From: Synanceia verrucosa
Lineage: Eukaryota > Chordata > Actinopteri > Perciformes > Synanceiidae
Assembly (NCBI GenBank): GCA_029721515.1
Contig: CM056559.1
Span: 5,271,001-5,335,000, forward strand
Length of the DNA stretch: 64,000 bases
Direction of reading: 5' to 3'
Shown: piece by piece, positions 36,917 through 50,700 of the stretch
Layout of the letters: every line of letters starts with the position of its first letter
How positions within the stretch are numbered: the stretch's first letter is position 1
The notes under the pieces: generated by a model
Database searches by the model: none
The model's input: the letters and a program-made list of their open reading frames with translations, nothing else
What the model was told of the DNA's origin: nothing
Translations under genes and position numbers: made by a program

Positions 36917-39900
36917 AAGAGGATGTAAGTTTTGACCTAACATAAACTTAAATATGGAGATTGCTGTATCGTACTTCCAATCGCATAGAAGCATACGACT
37001 ATATCAGTGGGGAAAAGCGAGCAGCCTTTCTGTTGTTAACACCACCACCTACAACTACCTGTGTTATTATCTCTGGAGTCTGGAGTGTTCAGATTACAGG
37101 GTTTTGTGTTGGCGCTTGTAACCAGTCAGCCCTATGCATTCTTGCCTTTCACCAGTGTAGCTGGGCCAAATGACAGGAATGCTTTTGAGAGTCAGAGCAA
37201 CATCTAACAGTGTTAGATTGTGTCCAGATTAAGATGAGTTTGTGTTTATTCTTTGGTATTATGTGTCTGGTTCCAGTGGGTTATGCAGTTATGTTATCTT
37301 CCATTCTGGTATCTTCACATTTCTCTGATGTGTTACAGTATTATCTTTACTATATGGAGCTCATGAGTGTAGGAATGTGTGACCAGGTGTTTCACACTGC
37401 AGTACAGTTTACCTTCTTTTGAAAGCCCATAAGTTAGTTTTCAGCCGTAGGGCAAGACTTTTCATCGTTTCGTCAAATCATACAAGCAACTTGACATTTT
37501 TTTGTCCTTAGGGATTTAAAGGAGAAGAAGAGTAGGTGGGGGTTATGACAGTTTCCCTTGTTCCTGTTCCAACAGGCCAAGTATTTGTCAAAAACGAGCT
37601 GGGCTTTTAAGTGGTCTTTAATAACAACAGGATCTTAAATCTACCTGTCACATATTTCAAGGATGACAAAATCCCACAGCACATGGAGTGGAAATGTGAA
37701 CATGACTCTCCCAAAACAGTTTTGGATATCATTTTGTGAAAGGGATTGGTTTAGGCATAAATAATTGTAATAATTCATGCAGATATTTAAAGATAAATTG
37801 TAGAAGGTATTTTGTTAAGTCTTTTATTTTTGGCCAGTGGGTACAATGATGGTGGTTTGTAACATACACAGGTTTTATCACTTTACTTTTGTTATTATTA
37901 TACAAATTAACTCGACACAAGAACTCAATTTTATGGATTTAATGAGGTGGATGTTTTTACATCAGCTGCTCATTTAAACCCAGCTTGATACTTTTCATGT
38001 TCTAACTGTTTACAACCTCCAGAAGTAGTGTTAGCTGTGGAGAATGTGTTTTTTCCCCGAAGCCGTTGTGTTGCTAATCTTGAGTCACAATAAAACTATT
38101 CTTCTTTGTGATCTGTGGGTGGTTGGAATCTCCTGCGGTTATGTATTTCATTAAAGGGCTGGAAACAGATGAATCCTCTGAGACTTCTGTTGTCCTGTGT
38201 TGTTATCTAGCCCACTGAAAATGACCCATTTACTTGGGTCCTCACTCTGTCACACTGCCAAATTACTAGCAGCTTTTTCAATTTAACTGTTCATTTCCAT
38301 TTATTTATTCATTAATAAGGACAGTGGAGACAAATCAGGAACCAGAATTCTCAAAGAACCAACTGACTGTTCCTCGGAGTTCGGTGCTCTAAAACATTTC
38401 TTCCTCATGTATTAATAAAGAACTGATGATGGATTATACATACCGGCAGCATTGCAGCTTTAGAGAGTATAGCATAGTAGAATTGAGGACATGCTAACCT
38501 TTTACTCAGATATTCTGGTAACTCAAATGCAGTCAAATGTTGGACAAATTGGGAACATGCATGCATATTCATGTACACTTTTATTCTAAGAGCTTCTCCA
38601 GATCAGCCTTTACACTGTGTTTTTGTATCTGACTACACTATTTTTTACTTATTTTTTTGTTCTGTTATCTCTGTGAAAGAGGCAAAAGGAGATGCTCCTT
38701 CATGGATCCAACTGCAAAATGATTTAAGTGTAAAAACAACTGATCTCTGTTTTTAAAGCTAAATAATCAACTAAGGTGTTAATCTGTTGTCCCCAGGGAC
38801 GTGCTGATGTGCCGTTATTAGATGAAGTAAATTTGATTTTGCATACAGTTTTTCTTCCCTCTCTTTTAATGGATTTTGAGTTTTCTCAGACCTTGCAGCT
38901 GCCTTTTTTAATCTAAATGTAACCGCCCTTGTGGGCAGTCAGTGGATACTAATAAGTGGTTTGTTGGATTCCAAGTGTTGTAGAATTAGTCAGCTATTTT
39001 TATTTGTTAAATATCTGTGTGTGGTCATTTTGTTGTGTTTGATGATCAGCTGGTTCACATTTCCAAAGTCAAGGCACAGTGGTTTGTTTTAACCATACCA
39101 GCTGAGGAAACCACAACTTCACCAGTTTAAGCCACTCTTCTCTGCTTGAAACAGTCTGGCCAATTTCACATCATATTAGCATTGAAACCACTGAGACAAC
39201 ATCAGCACAGCAACGTATTAAAGCTCCCCTATAAATAACAGAGACTTCATCTATAAATACTAACTGTAAGACCTGGCAAAAGATCCTTGTATTTACAGTT
39301 TTATGCAGCCCTGTAGGCCTCACAAAGTGGCGATCACAGCTAAAACATACTGGACATTTTGTTTCCCTCCAGGGATAACATATACAGAGCCATTACACTT
39401 TCACCTTGCACATAGGAAGAAATAAAGGGTACTGTATGCGGAAGGGTACAAAGAAGCTTTGAAGTAGCCCTTGGTATGTTTGTGCTAGAATTTTCTAAGC
39501 ATGTTCGTGTCCCTCTGTGAATCTCATTTCTGTAATGAGTGCAGTGGCATTTCATAGTGCTGCTCCTCCTATGGTTTCTGTTCTTTTCCTCTAACAAATA
39601 GGATTAAATGAAATGGGCAACACACTGCAGGCTTATATGAAAAATAAATGGACTTCCATCAACATCAAGCACTGTATTGCAGTGCCAGTGAGGGGTGATG
39701 AGTGTGCAGAATGAAGAGGGGAAAGGAAGCAACATAAGTTAGCAAAACGGGGTCAGGCCCAGTTTACGTAACGCCCCTCTTCACAATATCCCGAGTGCAT
39801 GCAGCAGCAGAGGGTTGGGCTCCCACTCATCTGCGGCAGCTACGCACGCAAAAACACTGCACCCCCAAAGGGTCTGTCCTAAAAGGAGGGGAGTACAGCC

Positions 39901-40631
39901 ACAATGTGCCGAGTCAATCTCCTGTCCCATCTGCTGATGCTCCCAGGCTCTTTTTAGAGCAGGCTGTCCAGCCTAAAGGCAGGTAGATGGAGTCCAAATG
40001 TGCATTATGGTTAAAACGTATGACCCACCTCCTGCTTCCAGTCCCCTCTAATGCAGGAGGTATTTCTTGAAAAGGGACAACAACAACGGCACATTGACAG
40101 CTCACTTCAGCTTTGAATAACTTGTGTGCGCTCTGGCTGTCGCTGTATTCATACTGTCATTACGTCCCCTTCACTTCACACAGCCCCTGTGCATGTTGAA
40201 AAGGGCTGAGTGGATCATTTCCTCTGTCAAAATGAGGGTGGGCTTTTTCTGACTGAAAACACTCTTTTGTTCTGTAAAGAGTGATGATGAAGAAGCGACA
40301 CAATAAGACAGAACTGAGTTCCGTCTGCTTTTCTATATTTAATTTTTCTATTCAAGTTGTCTTTGAGATTTCTGAGATTGATGTACAAGTTGTAATGGTG
40401 TACAAAACTACAACACATAAATACATGGTACTATAATGGCACGTTTGATCAGCGAAACAAAGAACAAAAACAGTTTTGACTATTACAGCCAAAGAGAAAG
40501 AAGAAAAAGAGGCCATTAAACATGTTAACATTTCCAACTTCTGCTGCAGATTTTTTTGAAACACAAATCTGAATTTTATAAAAGCACATCACAAATTTGG
40601 TAATATTCCTCATTTGGATATCTGTTTTCAG
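36917..40631 (+). other. tiam1 intron 1, distal part
   Basis: Intronic sequence without a recognised exon or repeat. The stretch 39740-40000 is richer in G and C and contains the palindrome TTACGTAA at 39764-39771, listed separately. Confidence 0.5.
39764..39771. promoter_or_regulatory. TTACGTAA bZIP-type palindrome
   Basis: An exact TTACGTAA sits in a short GC-richer segment about 1 kb upstream of the first translated tiam1 exon. This sequence is the known optimal site for PAR/E4BP4-class bZIP factors. A chance occurrence is not excluded. Confidence 0.25.
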
Positions 40632-40719
40632 AGCTTTGTGGATCGTACCAGCAGCCGAAGGACTAAACTGTGTGAACATCCAGTGACAAAATGCCTGCAA
40701 CATCAATGCAATCCTGCAG
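40632..40719 (+). other. tiam1: 5' non-coding exon of tiam1
   Basis: The pyrimidine-rich acceptor ATATCTGTTTTCAG and the donor ATCCTGCAG|GTATGC bracket 88 bases, only 79 bases before the acceptor of the first coding exon. The short intron and matching strand make it a good 5' UTR exon candidate. It contains one upstream ATG (40691) that reads into the next exon. Confidence 0.5.
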
Positions 40720-40808
40720 GTATGCTAATATTCAGACACAGATTCCTGTTATGTTCTTTTGGACTTAATTTAAGATGTATGTCCACCTTCCACTTCAGCT
40801 TCTGAATC

Positions 40809-41720
40809 ATGGGAAATGTCGAGAGCCAGAATGGGGACCATGCCCTCTGCAGTAACGAACGTGGCTATTTGTCACGTAAGCACATGTCTCGGTCTCTTCG
40901 CATCTCTAACAAGCAGTCCCGACACTCTCGACATCCTTCATCAGGGAAAATAGAGCACAGGAACTCTGAGACGAGCACACGCTCAAGTAGCACCCCGAGT
41001 ATCCCACAGTCCCTGGCAGACAATGGCCTGGAGCCCTTCAATGAGACGAATATCCTCCCAGACTTCGGAAGCCCCATTTGGGTTGACCGTGTGGCCATGA
41101 ACCTGCGGCCTATGTCCTTTCATAATGACCTGGCCAATCCCTCTGTGCACATGACTGCAATGCATATAACCCTGCCTGGCCCCACTGCAGAGGAGGGGCA
41201 GGATGAAGACGTGTATACGGGCGAGGTAACATACCTCAAGAAAACTCGGGACAGCTCCAAGGAGACCATCAGCTTCAAGAAGAAGAGGTCTAAGTCGGCA
41301 GACATGTGGCGAGATGACAGCCTGGAGTTCTCCCTATCTGACCTCAGCCAAGAGCACCTGACCAGCACAGAGGAGATCATAGACACGACCAATGAGAGAG
41401 ACTTTACTAACTGCAAAGGACACCTGCAGTCCAGCCCCACAGACTCCACTGACAGGGCGAACTCCCTGGACGAGCTGTACAGCCAGAAAAGTCCAGCCCG
41501 AAGGCAACCCCACGGCCGCTATGCCAAGTGGCATGACGCCAGCAGGGCTATCAGGGAGGGCGAGGACGATAAGATGCTATCCCCATCAGAAGAGGATGGG
41601 AACACCTACAGTGCCTACACCCTCCCCTGCCGGCGTTCGCACTGTCTGTCCGAAGGCCTAAGCAGCCACCAAGCTGCTTTGTGTTCCAGTATGCAGGGCA
41701 GGAGGGCGCAGACTATACAG
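40809..41720 (+). CDS. tiam1: tiam1 coding exon 1 (residues 1-304)
   Basis: The acceptor CACTTCAG ends at 40798 and the start codon is at 40809 in a GAATCATGG context. The product opens MGNVESQNGDHALC, with Gly2 available for N-myristoylation. Conserved TIAM1 blocks include RSSSTPSIPQSLADNG, FGSPIWVDRV and KKKRSKSADMW. The donor is CTATACAG|GTAAGA in phase 0. An arginine/serine-rich N-terminus is a known phosphorylation and 14-3-3 region in mammals. Confidence 0.95.
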
Positions 41721-44700
41721 GTAAGACAGAGCATTTCCACATTGTGCTGATCTTTTAAACAACTGATTTGGCTCAAGTAATCTTAGACTGACACAATTAA
41801 CTCACTGAGTGCCAGCTGTTTTATAAAACAAAGTGCCTCATGCCAGCGTTTTTTTTGCCCATTTTGAGTCATATTTCAAGATCCACAGAATATTTTGTAC
41901 CATGTCTCTGAAAACACTGAATAGCTCAAATGAAAGAAGAGACTCTCTGTTTCCATCCATCCATTTTCTACCGCTTATCCTCACATAGGGTTAATAGAAA
42001 AGAGTTAATAGAAAATAGAACAAGTTATTTTCTCCAGCAATGAAAATATTAACAGCATATTTATGTCTGTTTGACAAAGTTGGATAAATGTCATGGACTT
42101 GAACTGTTAAAGCTGTGTCATGGTTCCTTTATGCTCCTTGGACAGGGTATGAAAAGCTGTGCAGAATCTTAATGCAGTCTGGTGGCATCACCAATAACAC
42201 AGCTCCCTTCATTTATTTTTTTCCCTCCCATTGTGTCTGAGCGTTTCCTCTGCTGCATTCATCTCACAGATAATAAGCTGCTGAAACCGATTAAGTGTAA
42301 AAAGAAAGCTTATGTCAGTGGAGCGATGTGTCGTTTCCTGATGAAACTGTTGTTTTTCTTGGGAGAGAAGAGCACGACGACGGGAGGGGGGGAGCAGAGC
42401 TTAAAGTCACTCCCCATTTGAAATGCTTCAGTCTTTTGTCATGATAATGAGGGGAGGCCTGTGGAAAAGTGTAACAGTAAAACGTGTATGGTGGCCCTGT
42501 CACTGCGGGGCACCACCAGCCCTGGAGAATGGAGTTCTGGAGCGCATGATTGGGTCATGTGACCAGATGGAGATACCAAACTCGGTGTAACCCCCTTCAT
42601 CTCCCGGGAGCCTTTGGCCATGTGGGTAGGAGAGGGCAGACCCTGCGGTGCCACAGGGAGGGCAGGCTGTGCTTACACAACAGCAGACGCTTTGCTGTGA
42701 GTAATTAATTTTGAGCAGAACCTCAGGATTAAGCAACCAATGGACTCTTGTTAGGCCTGTTCAGAAGAATCTGTGCTGTCTGTACACAGACAGCTTCGTC
42801 ATCAGGGTGACAGGAGTTAGTGATGAAGACGTGGTTGCCATGCCATCTCACCTGTCTTGTGCTTCTGCCATGACGCAGGATGTCACAGCCGGCGAGTGCA
42901 GTGAATACGAAGACAGTGGCATCGATGGGGTGACGGTGGAGGCCGAGCACCAGTCCCGGCGCTACAAAACCATGTCGGCCTCCTTCTCCGTGTGCTCGGC
43001 GGCTGGCAGGAGCATGTTCGCTGGCAGCGACAGCGGCAGCAGCAGTGGTGGTGGAGCCAGCGAGTGCGTACAGGGCGTGTACGAGAACTTTCGCCAAGAA
43101 CTGGAGATGAGCTCCTGTCAGACGGAGAGCTTGGAGGAGGCGGGGTCCGCCCTGAGTGACGAACAGAGCACTATGAGCTCCGCCTACCAGTCTGAACCAC
43201 TGCTCAGTGTTGCCGAGGGGATGGTACGCAAAGCTGGCAGGCTTGCTGTGAAGAATTTCCTCGTACATAAGAAGAACAAGAAAGTGGAGTCAGCCACAAG
43301 GCGCAAGTGGAAGAGTTACTGGGTTTCCCTGAAAGGTTTGTTATGCCCTCTATGTGTCCATAACATTTACATGTTAGTCCGTAATCTCAGGTTTAATACA
43401 GCTCAGTGAACACAATGCTCTGTTGGTGTTTACTTGTTTTGCTGACATACAGTAGCTTATGCATTCATCTAACTTCAGTTTGCAGTAGTTCAGTATACCA
43501 AGCATGATACAAACACCATTGTCAGATTCTATGCCACTAAATCAAATCAGTACTCTCATGACCATGATGCCTCCCTTGTTGATAAGTCAGCCATGCTGCA
43601 CTTCTTACTGTTGGCCACTGGAGAGCAGAATTAAATTGCTTGAGCAAATCTGGCTATTAAAAAATATGATTGTTATTCAGGAGTGTAAGCTGTCAGTTAA
43701 TAATGTAATAGATTTGTTTGGGGTTTGTTTCCAGGTTGTACTCTCTTCTTCTATGAGACTGATGGCCGTTCAGGGATTGACAACAACAGCATTCCCAAGC
43801 ATGCCATCTGGGTGGAGAACAGTATTGTCCAGGCTGTACCAGAGCATCCCAAAAAGGACTTTGTGTTCTGTCTCAGCAACTCTCTGGGAGATGCTTTTCT
43901 GTTTCAGGTAAGAGAACGCTTAAATGCCATCTGGTCTGAGAGTAAGTGCAACTTCCCCCATGGGCAAACATTACTGACCTATGATATGTAGTTTCCTTTC
44001 CTTTCATGCCCTCTCATGTCTGATTTGATATTATAATTAGCTGTGTATCAACAAAGGAAAAGCAAATAAAGAGCTTTTTATTTTGAATGTCAGGGAGCCG
44101 CTTGTTGTTTCACCTCTGACCTCTCCCTGTCTGTCCCCACGCAGACCTGCAGCCAGACGGAGCTGGAGAACTGGATCACAGCCATCCACTCGGCATGTGC
44201 CACTGCTGTCGCCCGGCAACACCACAGAGAGGACACGGTGCGACTGCTCCGCGCTGAGATCAAGAAGCTGGAGCAGAAGATAGACATGGACGAGAAGATG
44301 AAGAAGATGGGAGACATGCAACTGTCTGCTGTTACAGACACCAAGAAGAGGAAGACGATACTGGATCAAGTAGGTTTTATTCTCCTTTCTCACATCCTGT
44401 GTCCGATACAGTTCCTTTATGTCAGCTAGTGGTGTGAGACTTAAAGAAATATGATCCTGACTGGAAGAGTCTGTTGTTGCACCATTTGTCAAAAACTTTA
44501 CCTCTGTGTGTGTTTAACATCAAATACTGAAAGAACATTGATTAATTTTGAAACAATGTGTAGTAGTGCATACTCCTTAAATGTTAAAACTACGGTAGAA
44601 TACATTCAAATGAGTTCCTGATGAGTCAGAATATTTAATTAGCATTCAAGTACCAATTGTACTGAAACTATTTTTCCCTACAGCTGTGCAGTGTTTATTT

Positions 44701-47700
44701 TTTTCTGAGTTTATAAGGAATTTAGGATACCAGGATGGACTGATACGAGGCCAAGTTTAGTGTTGATTTAGAGAAAAGATTTAGATAATAGATATGGAAA
44801 ATCAGCCTCCTGACTGTTGACACAACTGTAAACCTCAAAGAGTAGGACATAATGTGCTCCAGGGTGAAATTTATCTTTCAATAACAAGAAAACTACTGTA
44901 GCTTTCATTGTGTTTTCTGTTCCACACCTATAGTGACAGTAAAAACTATTATATTCATAACCTATTCAAGTTACATATTGTTTGCTTAATGACGGGTATC
45001 ATATCAAAGTGGGTATTTCAATATCAGCGTCCCCATGTTGTTCTGAGGTAGCTTAGAAAGAGAAGATGGGCAGAGAAGCAGGGAGAGGTTTGAGGGGATT
45101 AAGTAACCGAGCTCAGAGGGATCATCCGCTAGAGGCTGCTGGTGCTACACATCTAGTGCCAACCAGATAGCTTTATTTTTTCACAGTGTGCCTTTGGCAT
45201 CAGTCGATAGCCTGCCACTCTTTCAATTAATTGGAAAGCTCATACTGTCTTTTAATAGGACTGTTTACAGAGAAGGGAGATCAAATGGCCTTTGTTTGGT
45301 CAGTTAGGTAGTGCCTGGTTGGAGCGGCTGTGTTTGGCAGTGTCAGGTTTCACATTGTGCAGAGCTCAATGGATATAGGCCTGCTCCTTAGAAAGCTGAA
45401 ACGCTCCCAGCCTCTATCTGCCAGTGGAATGTGCTCTATTGTTTCTTTCTCGTCTCTGGGCTACTTGGCAGTGATACAGAGCCCTCCGCCATGGCACTGG
45501 CCACCTCCAAACGCCAGCTCAGGACCATGACTGGTTGGGAAAAAGCTCAGTGAATAATCACAATGTCCTGCTCTACTGCCCCAGTAAATATCAAACCGTC
45601 AGTGGCAACACTTGGAGCGAACTGGTAACAGAGCTTCGAAGGGAGAGAGGAGAGAGTCGCGATGAACAATTAACTGGATGTTTTTGTTGTGTCACTCTCA
45701 CTCCACAGATCTTCCTGTGGGAGCAGAACCTGGAACAGTTTCACATGGATCTATTCCGCTTCAGGTGCTACCTGGCCAGTCTGCAAGGAGGAGAACTGCC
45801 TAACCCCAAACGTCTCCTGGCTGTTGCCTCTCGCCCCACCAAGCTAGCAATGGGCCGACTGGGTATATTCTCTGTCTCTTCCTTCCATGCACTGGTAAAT
45901 ATCATCCTCATCTTTATTAAATGCCCTTATTTATCTGTTTTGTTTAGCAGGAGCCTTCACAACTGTGACTTGAAATCAGTGAATATTTGAGGGACGAATG
46001 TGTAGCTTCAAGAACACAAACTGTGTTGTTGCAGGAAGCAAACCTGTATTAAAATACACACTGTAATCTCTGAGTACACAAGGTGACTCCTTGCAGGGCA
46101 ATTGATTCCAGTTACAGCATAGTGTCTTACCACGATTTTCCACTACGAGTGCTATTTTGGAGTCTGTGTCTCACACAGGGCAACTGCTTATTTGCTTTTG
46201 GTTTGGCCTCCCACTGCTGTGCTAAGGTTAAAGCATCCCTCGTACAGGAAAACACCTATTTCATTTTTAGAGATGTGTTTGCAGATCAGTGAGGTACCAC
46301 CGACGCAGTGCTGTGGACCTGGTGGGCGTTTGAGCTGATAGATAGTAGGGGGTGGGATGTCAAACAAAATTCACTCTTAACAGCTCTCCTCTTTTCTTGT
46401 CTTTTCTACTGTTTCGCTCCCCTCTTTGCTCACATCTACTTCTGCTATGAATACCTGTATCAGCACTATGTCCAAAAAAGACTGAGGAAAGTTGACACAA
46501 TGAGTGCAAAGGTTAGGTTAAGAGCTTCAGCGTGCTTTAATCAGCAAATTTTTAAAGACTTTTTTAATCTTGCTTATAGACCTAGAAATGCCAGGTTATG
46601 TAAAAAGCTGCAAAAACCCAGCGCTCATGTGTGAAACAGATATGGCAGCTCTGTTTCTGTTTGTTAACTATTTATCACGCTGAGGCCCATATGACCCCCT
46701 TTCCTCATTATAACCAGATAAATCAGTTATGTTTTAATCTACAGCAACAGCAGCTGAATATGTCTGAATACATCTTGCTTTTTTGTGCAAATACTTAAAA
46801 AATATTTTAAAGATTACTGTTTTTTGCATAATGTGATATGACATGAGGTCACACAGATCATTGTACGTGTCATTTGATATGGCTGAAACTCTGACGAAGT
46901 CATGTTTTTGCAGGTGGCAGCTCGCACAGAGAACGGAGTGAGGCGGCGAACACAGGCCATGTCTCGTTCATGCAGCAAGCGCAAGAGCCGGTTCTCCTCT
47001 CTGTGGGGTCTGGACACTACCTCAAAGAAGAAAACAAAAGCCTATCCCAGTATCAACCAGGTCTGTAACATTTTACAGTTATTTTCAACTTTCAAAGCAA
47101 TCAACTGAAGTGCCTTGCCCATGAAAAGATTTATTTTTGTCCTTTCTTAAAGCACTTACCCTCCACAGCTTGATTTATGACCACTTCACCTCTTTTTTTG
47201 CCCCAGCAGGTCTTTGCTGATGGCGAAGAGCCAGTGAAAAAGCTTGTAGATGGCATATATGTTGATCCGTCCAAAGACCACACAGTAAGGAGGAGTTATT
47301 CTGTGTATACATACATTTGGCAGTAGGACTAAATCATCAGTGAACACAGTGTTAATGTTAGCCCTTAACGTTACCAGAATTGCAGTAAAACATGTTAACA
47401 TATTAAAAATGATTTTTAATGTCTCTGTCCAAAGAAAAGCGAGGATGGAACTGTGAAAAGCCTTCCACGGCCCAGCACGGAAAGTGATATCTGGGTCCCT
47501 GACCACCTCACCCCCTCCTGGGTGTGTCTGCCAAATGACCAGCCGGTGCTAACTATCATTCAGCCAGGGGAGTCCGCACTGTGCGTTCTGGAAACCATCT
47601 GCAAGGTAACAGCGGCCACCTGAACCAGTGATTTTTGATGTAAAGACACTTGGGCATGTGCAAAAGACTTCATCATTTGCATCATTGCATTTAACTACAC

Positions 47701-50700
47701 AAATACATGTTATGTAGAGTCAGTAAGGAAAATAGTGTACAAATGTTTGTAACACGACAATGGATAAAAAAATGCAGCCAATCCTCTTTCTGTCCTCTTT
47801 CCGTCATCCTGCAGGCTCACCAGCTCGATCCCACCAAGCACTACTTGCGACTCAAATTTCTTATCGAAAACCAAGTGCAATTCTACATTCCCAAACCAGA
47901 AGAGGATGTGTGCGACTTGGTATGTAACTACCTGCTTGAACATCATCTTTTCCCCACTTCCCTGCCACACATATCAAAACTAGAAAAGCACTCGGAGGGA
48001 GCAGATCTCCGACTAGGCAGAGTTTGTCCTTCATGCACAGCTTTTCACGATTATCACAGAAAATATTAATATTGGACTATAAGAATGTCTAAGATTATAA
48101 ATTGAGAATTCTTTTCCAGATATTCTGAGACCACCAGTTGCATTGCTCTAGCTCCTTCCTACATGAAGTTCTGGTTAAAAATGCATATTTGACCTTGGTG
48201 ACCTTGACCTTTTACTGATCTTGACCAAACTGAATCTGTGACTTCTGGATTCCTATAATAGTTTATATACCAAATTAGATGATTGGCTGAAAATTGTACA
48301 CCCTGGAGTGTTCAGAAATGTGAAATCTCCCATACATTAAATCCGTCCATAACTTTTTTTGAGTTATTTTGCAAACCAACACATAAATAAACAAACAAAC
48401 AAACCCTGGTGATCACATAACCTCCTTGGCGGAGGTAATTATAAAAAATATTTGAGGAAATGCATTAGAATTGTGTGCATCAAACATAAATCGATGTACG
48501 GAGACCCTGTATCTGTAGTGACTTTTGTATTTCTGTCATGTAATCATGACACATCACAGACCATCCTGCAGAAAGACTCTGCTAGAGCTGCTTTGTCTAA
48601 GAATACAGAAAATGAATGCTCTCTTTCCATGCTGTCAATAACCCACCCACCAGAATATGAATGAAATAGACCATTGTTTCATGATTCATAGTAATAACTT
48701 CCTTTTTGTTCTTCACAGCTTTACAAAGAAATTGAGCTGTGCTCCAAAATTACAAAAGTAATCCAGTTTGACAGAGATGAATCCTGCATGATTGGTTACG
48801 GTAGGAACCATTTATATGTTTAAATTGATTCATAGAATGAATTTTGTTTTTATTTAGGATGCTGATCCCAGTGTCAAAGATTTGGTGCTGTTGTTTTCAG
48901 CAGAATAATTGCTTCTTTGACCTATGCAGTCTGTTTTTTCACATTATTTCCATTTGTGCTGCACAAATCCCTCTGATGCGTTTTATATAAGATCCCCCTT
49001 CTCACTCTCTCTCCTCCACTTCTCGCCTCTCTGCCTCTCCTTTTCCTCCTCCAGGTTTCTCCATTTCAGTGGTGGAGGAGGACGGAGTACAGCAGCTCTA
49101 CATCACTGATGTGAAGGCGGGTGGATTAGCCTTCGCCAAAGGTTCATTACCCTTCATTTCCATCAAAACAACTCCCTTCAAATACACTCTATTTGTGTCT
49201 GAGAACTGATGAGTTACAGCTAGATTGCATTGGTGTTTTTCCTTTCTTTTATATATATTTTCATAAGGGAGCATTTTTCTCACAGCAAGGTCAATGTCAT
49301 TTTTTACAGTGTCTCTTTAGAAATGCATTAAGGCATGTTTTCCAACAGGCAGGGAACGTTTCAGGGAATGCAGCAGATCTCAAGGGTGCTGATTACTATA
49401 ATCATAACCACACTGTCGCTCACTTGCCTTTGTGTAGGATACAGCATTGAATACAATGCCGCACCACAGCTGCTTCACACTGGTACAGCTGTTTTGAAGT
49501 TGGACTGCAGGGTTGAGTGATGTCAAATGCTGGAGTCACAGTGCAGGTCGGACACATGCAGTGATGCTGTGCTGCAGAAAGTTTAATACCTGCACTGTCT
49601 CAACAGCTGACAGTGACCACACAGAAGTGGGTCAAAGGCAAGGAACACAAAATGAATCTGCAACTAATGGTCTCCATAGTGGTATTTCTATTTTGTTATT
49701 GGTTCTCACAATAATGTCATGTCATCATCTTGATTATGGCTTTGATGAAAATGAGATCATCTCATATTAGGGTGTTTATTGAGTGCATGGATGCATGACA
49801 GGCAGTAAACTGAAGCAAAGCTGATGTTCCCACTTTGCAGGTCTAAACGCAGGGGATGAAATACTTCAGCTGAACGGAAAAGACTCTCACAATCTCAACT
49901 TCTCTGACATGAAAGCAGCATTCTCTCAAGCCTCTCTGGCTTTGACAGTCAACACCCTTCCTTCTATGGACCGCCGTCAGCTCTGCTACCTGCCGCCACG
50001 CCGCTCAGATGCAGGCGAAGATCTCTACACAGATATCTTCTCCCAGAGTCAAGGTGAGAAGCACCGTCAAATACAGGCTGATGTGAAAATACATCCATCG
50101 AGTTGAGTTTGCCTTACTCATTTAAAGCTGCAACTTGACACATTCACAGGTCCAAATAGCAGAGCTTACTGGACCAATTAGCAGAGGTTACTGAAGAGTT
50201 TAACTGCAAACTTCCAGATTTCCAGAAATCAAGTGCAGCAGAAATTGCTCACAGTATGGTCATGTTAACCAACCCAGCTGGCCCGTAATCACTTGATGCC
50301 AAAGGATACCAAATGGACCAGAAAGGCAGAAAAAGACAGTTCTCAAGTCTAGATTTTTCTTGTGTGCAGAAAATATTTCTCACCTTAGTGACACCACTTT
50401 CATTTATGCAACACAGAATCTACAGGGTATTAATTAGGGAGGATAGGAGGATCTCAGCGGTGTTTGGCAGGCCCACTTTGTGGTTTAGTTTGATACGGTG
50501 ATCAGGCTTTACATAATGCCTTCAATGTCAATAAAAAATTACAAAGAAAGGACAATATTTGTCATGCACTTATTTAAAGATTCTTTTTTTTAGCTCATAC
50601 GTGACTGTTATGTTTGCAGAGGAGATTCTAGACGATGGAGTGGGACTGTTGCTGGGGAGCTCAGGGGATAGCCTGGACGACGATTCTGAGATCTTCAGTG

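Noticed and set aside
42729..43268. 179-codon minus-strand open frame
   Set aside because: It is the antisense shadow of tiam1 exon 2 and the preceding intron; the sense frame has conserved TIAM1 sequence and splice sites.
43504..43911. 135-codon open frame running across the intron 2/exon 3 border
   Set aside because: The second half is exon 3 in the wrong frame; the right frame encodes the PHn core with good splice sites.
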